Shown here piece after piece: positions 13,296-14,054 of a DNA stretch of 14,054 bases. Each line of letters starts with the position of its first letter. Positions within the stretch are counted from its first letter, which is position 1. Under the pieces are notes generated by a model. It was not told where the DNA came from, ran no database searches, and was given only the letters and a program-made list of their open reading frames with translations. Location: positions 1 to 14,054 of the forward strand of contig JACQPI010000117.1 in NCBI GenBank assembly GCA_016207585.1, written 5' to 3'. The DNA is from Elusimicrobiota bacterium (GTDB taxonomy: Bacteria > Elusimicrobiota > Elusimicrobia > UBA1565 > JACRDR01). Both the position numbers and the translations under genes were made by a program.

Positions 13296-14054
13296 ATGGA
13301 AAACCGCGCCGCAACGAAGTCCGATAAAATTCAGCTGACGGAGAACCAGCGCAAGGTCATCAAGGACAAATACCTCCGTGATTCCCCCTCCCCCGAGGCG
13401 TGGCTGGAGGGCATCGCGCACAATTTGGCCCTGGCGGAAATTCTCTTCCAGCCGCAAGCTCAAGAATGGGGAACCTATAAAGGTATCAGTTCTAAAACCT
13501 CCACCGCCTCGGGACCGCAGCACTCCCCCACGCGCCTGTGCCTGCTCCATGAGGGCCTTCAGGATTCTTCCGAGCGAGATTCGAACTTCTCAAAGCTGCT
13601 GCGCAACCTCGAATCCATCTACCAAAGCATCCCGCAGGCCCGCGAGACCGTCGACGCGTGGGAGCGACGGTTCTACGCCCTCATGAGCTCCTTCGACTTC
13701 CTGCCGAACTCGCCGACTTTGATGAACGCCGGGCGGGAGCTCCAACAGCTCTCCGCCTGCTACGTCCTCCCGGTTCCGGACTCGATGGAGGGCTTCACCA
13801 AGGCCGTGGTGGCGCAGTCACTCATCCAAAAGTCGGGCGGCGGCACGGGGTTCGCCTTCAGCCGGCTGCGCCCCAAAGGGGACCCGGTGAAAAAAACCCA
13901 GGGTGTGGCGTCCGGAGCGATCTCCTTCATGCAGATCTTCGACAAAATGACCGACGTGGTCAAACAGGGCGGAACGCGGCGCGGGGAGTACATGGGCATC
14001 CTCCATTACACCCATCCCGAAATACGCGAATTCATCAGGATGAAGCTCCAACCC
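13296..14054 (+). CDS. nrdJ: Adenosylcobalamin-dependent (class II) ribonucleoside-diphosphate reductase, N-terminal part
   Basis: The frame is open from ATG 13296 to the right edge, giving the first 253 residues of a protein whose family is usually more than 700 long. It reduces ribonucleotides to deoxyribonucleotides in the cytoplasm using vitamin B12 coenzyme, independent of oxygen. Recognisable class II signatures are NSPTLMNAG (138-146), SACYVLPVPDSMEG (153-166) with C155 as the first of the redox-active cysteine pair, SGGGTGFAFSRLRP (180-193), TQGVASGAISFM (201-212) and KQGGTRRG (223-230) before MGIL and HPEIREFI. The radical-site and C-terminal cysteines lie beyond the window. GAGG ten bases before the ATG and the strong upstream promoter support the start. 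Residues 230-234 read GEYMG where I would expect GANMG. Residues about 50-100 look like a family-variable insertion. Identification is firm. Confidence 0.92.
   Translation, partial: MENRAATKSDKIQLTENQRKVIKDKYLRDSPSPEAWLEGIAHNLALAEILFQPQAQEWGTYKGISSKTSTASGPQHSPTRLCLLHEGLQDSSERDSNFSKLLRNLESIYQSIPQARETVDAWERRFYALMSSFDFLPNSPTLMNAGRELQQLSACYVLPVPDSMEGFTKAVVAQSLIQKSGGGTGFAFSRLRPKGDPVKKTQGVASGAISFMQIFDKMTDVVKQGGTRRGEYMGILHYTHPEIREFIRMKLQP

Overview
This 14 kb window is GC-rich (roughly 60% G+C) and densely coding. It looks like an ordinary chromosomal segment of a Gram-negative-type bacterium. Several predicted products carry Sec signal peptides, one is an exported peptidoglycan amidase and one an MsbA-like ABC exporter. 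The style of the exported proteins (short signal peptide, long Pro/Ala-rich linker, then a folded domain) and the mix of housekeeping and unknown exported genes recall uncultured Elusimicrobiota-like lineages. That placement is an inference; the window holds no rRNA or universal marker to prove it. I see no tRNA, rRNA, CRISPR, transposase or phage gene.

Layout. (1) 2-2500, plus strand: the end of a protein with a fibronectin-III-like domain, a classical short-chain dehydrogenase (333-1166), and an exported HEAT-repeat protein (1163-2500) joined to the SDR by an ATGA overlap. (2) 2582-4563: a TATAAT box, a 13-bp perfect hairpin whose loop contains the likely start codon, and an exported protein with a C-terminal PD-(D/E)XK nuclease-like signature. 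(3) 4624-6052: a sigma70-like promoter and a complete beta-CASP metallo-beta-lactamase RNase-like protein. (4) 6073-7781, minus strand: an exported PGRP/amidase_2 N-acetylmuramoyl-L-alanine amidase, translationally coupled (ATGA) to a small exported four-cysteine protein of unknown role. (5) 7857-9839: a KimA/YdaO-like APC-superfamily (probably potassium) transporter, divergent from the amidase. (6) 9847-10152, minus: a small Rieske ferredoxin. (7) 10238-11992: an MsbA-like ABC exporter. (8) 12009-12701, minus: an exported coiled-coil protein. (9) 12702-13295: the only large non-coding region. It holds a candidate minus-strand small RNA of about 91 nt with its own promoter and terminator, an AT-rich island, and a strong TTGACA/TACACT promoter with a folded leader. 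(10) 13296 to the window end: the N-terminal part of an adenosylcobalamin-dependent (class II) ribonucleotide reductase, nrdJ.

Most genes look like single transcription units. Coupled pairs are SDR/HEAT and amidase/four-Cys protein. Three convergent gene pairs end only 7-20 bp apart, with no intrinsic terminator between them. The items most worth following are the start-codon hairpin before the exported nuclease-like gene, that protein itself, and the candidate small RNA with an anti-Shine-Dalgarno-like ACCUCC stretch.
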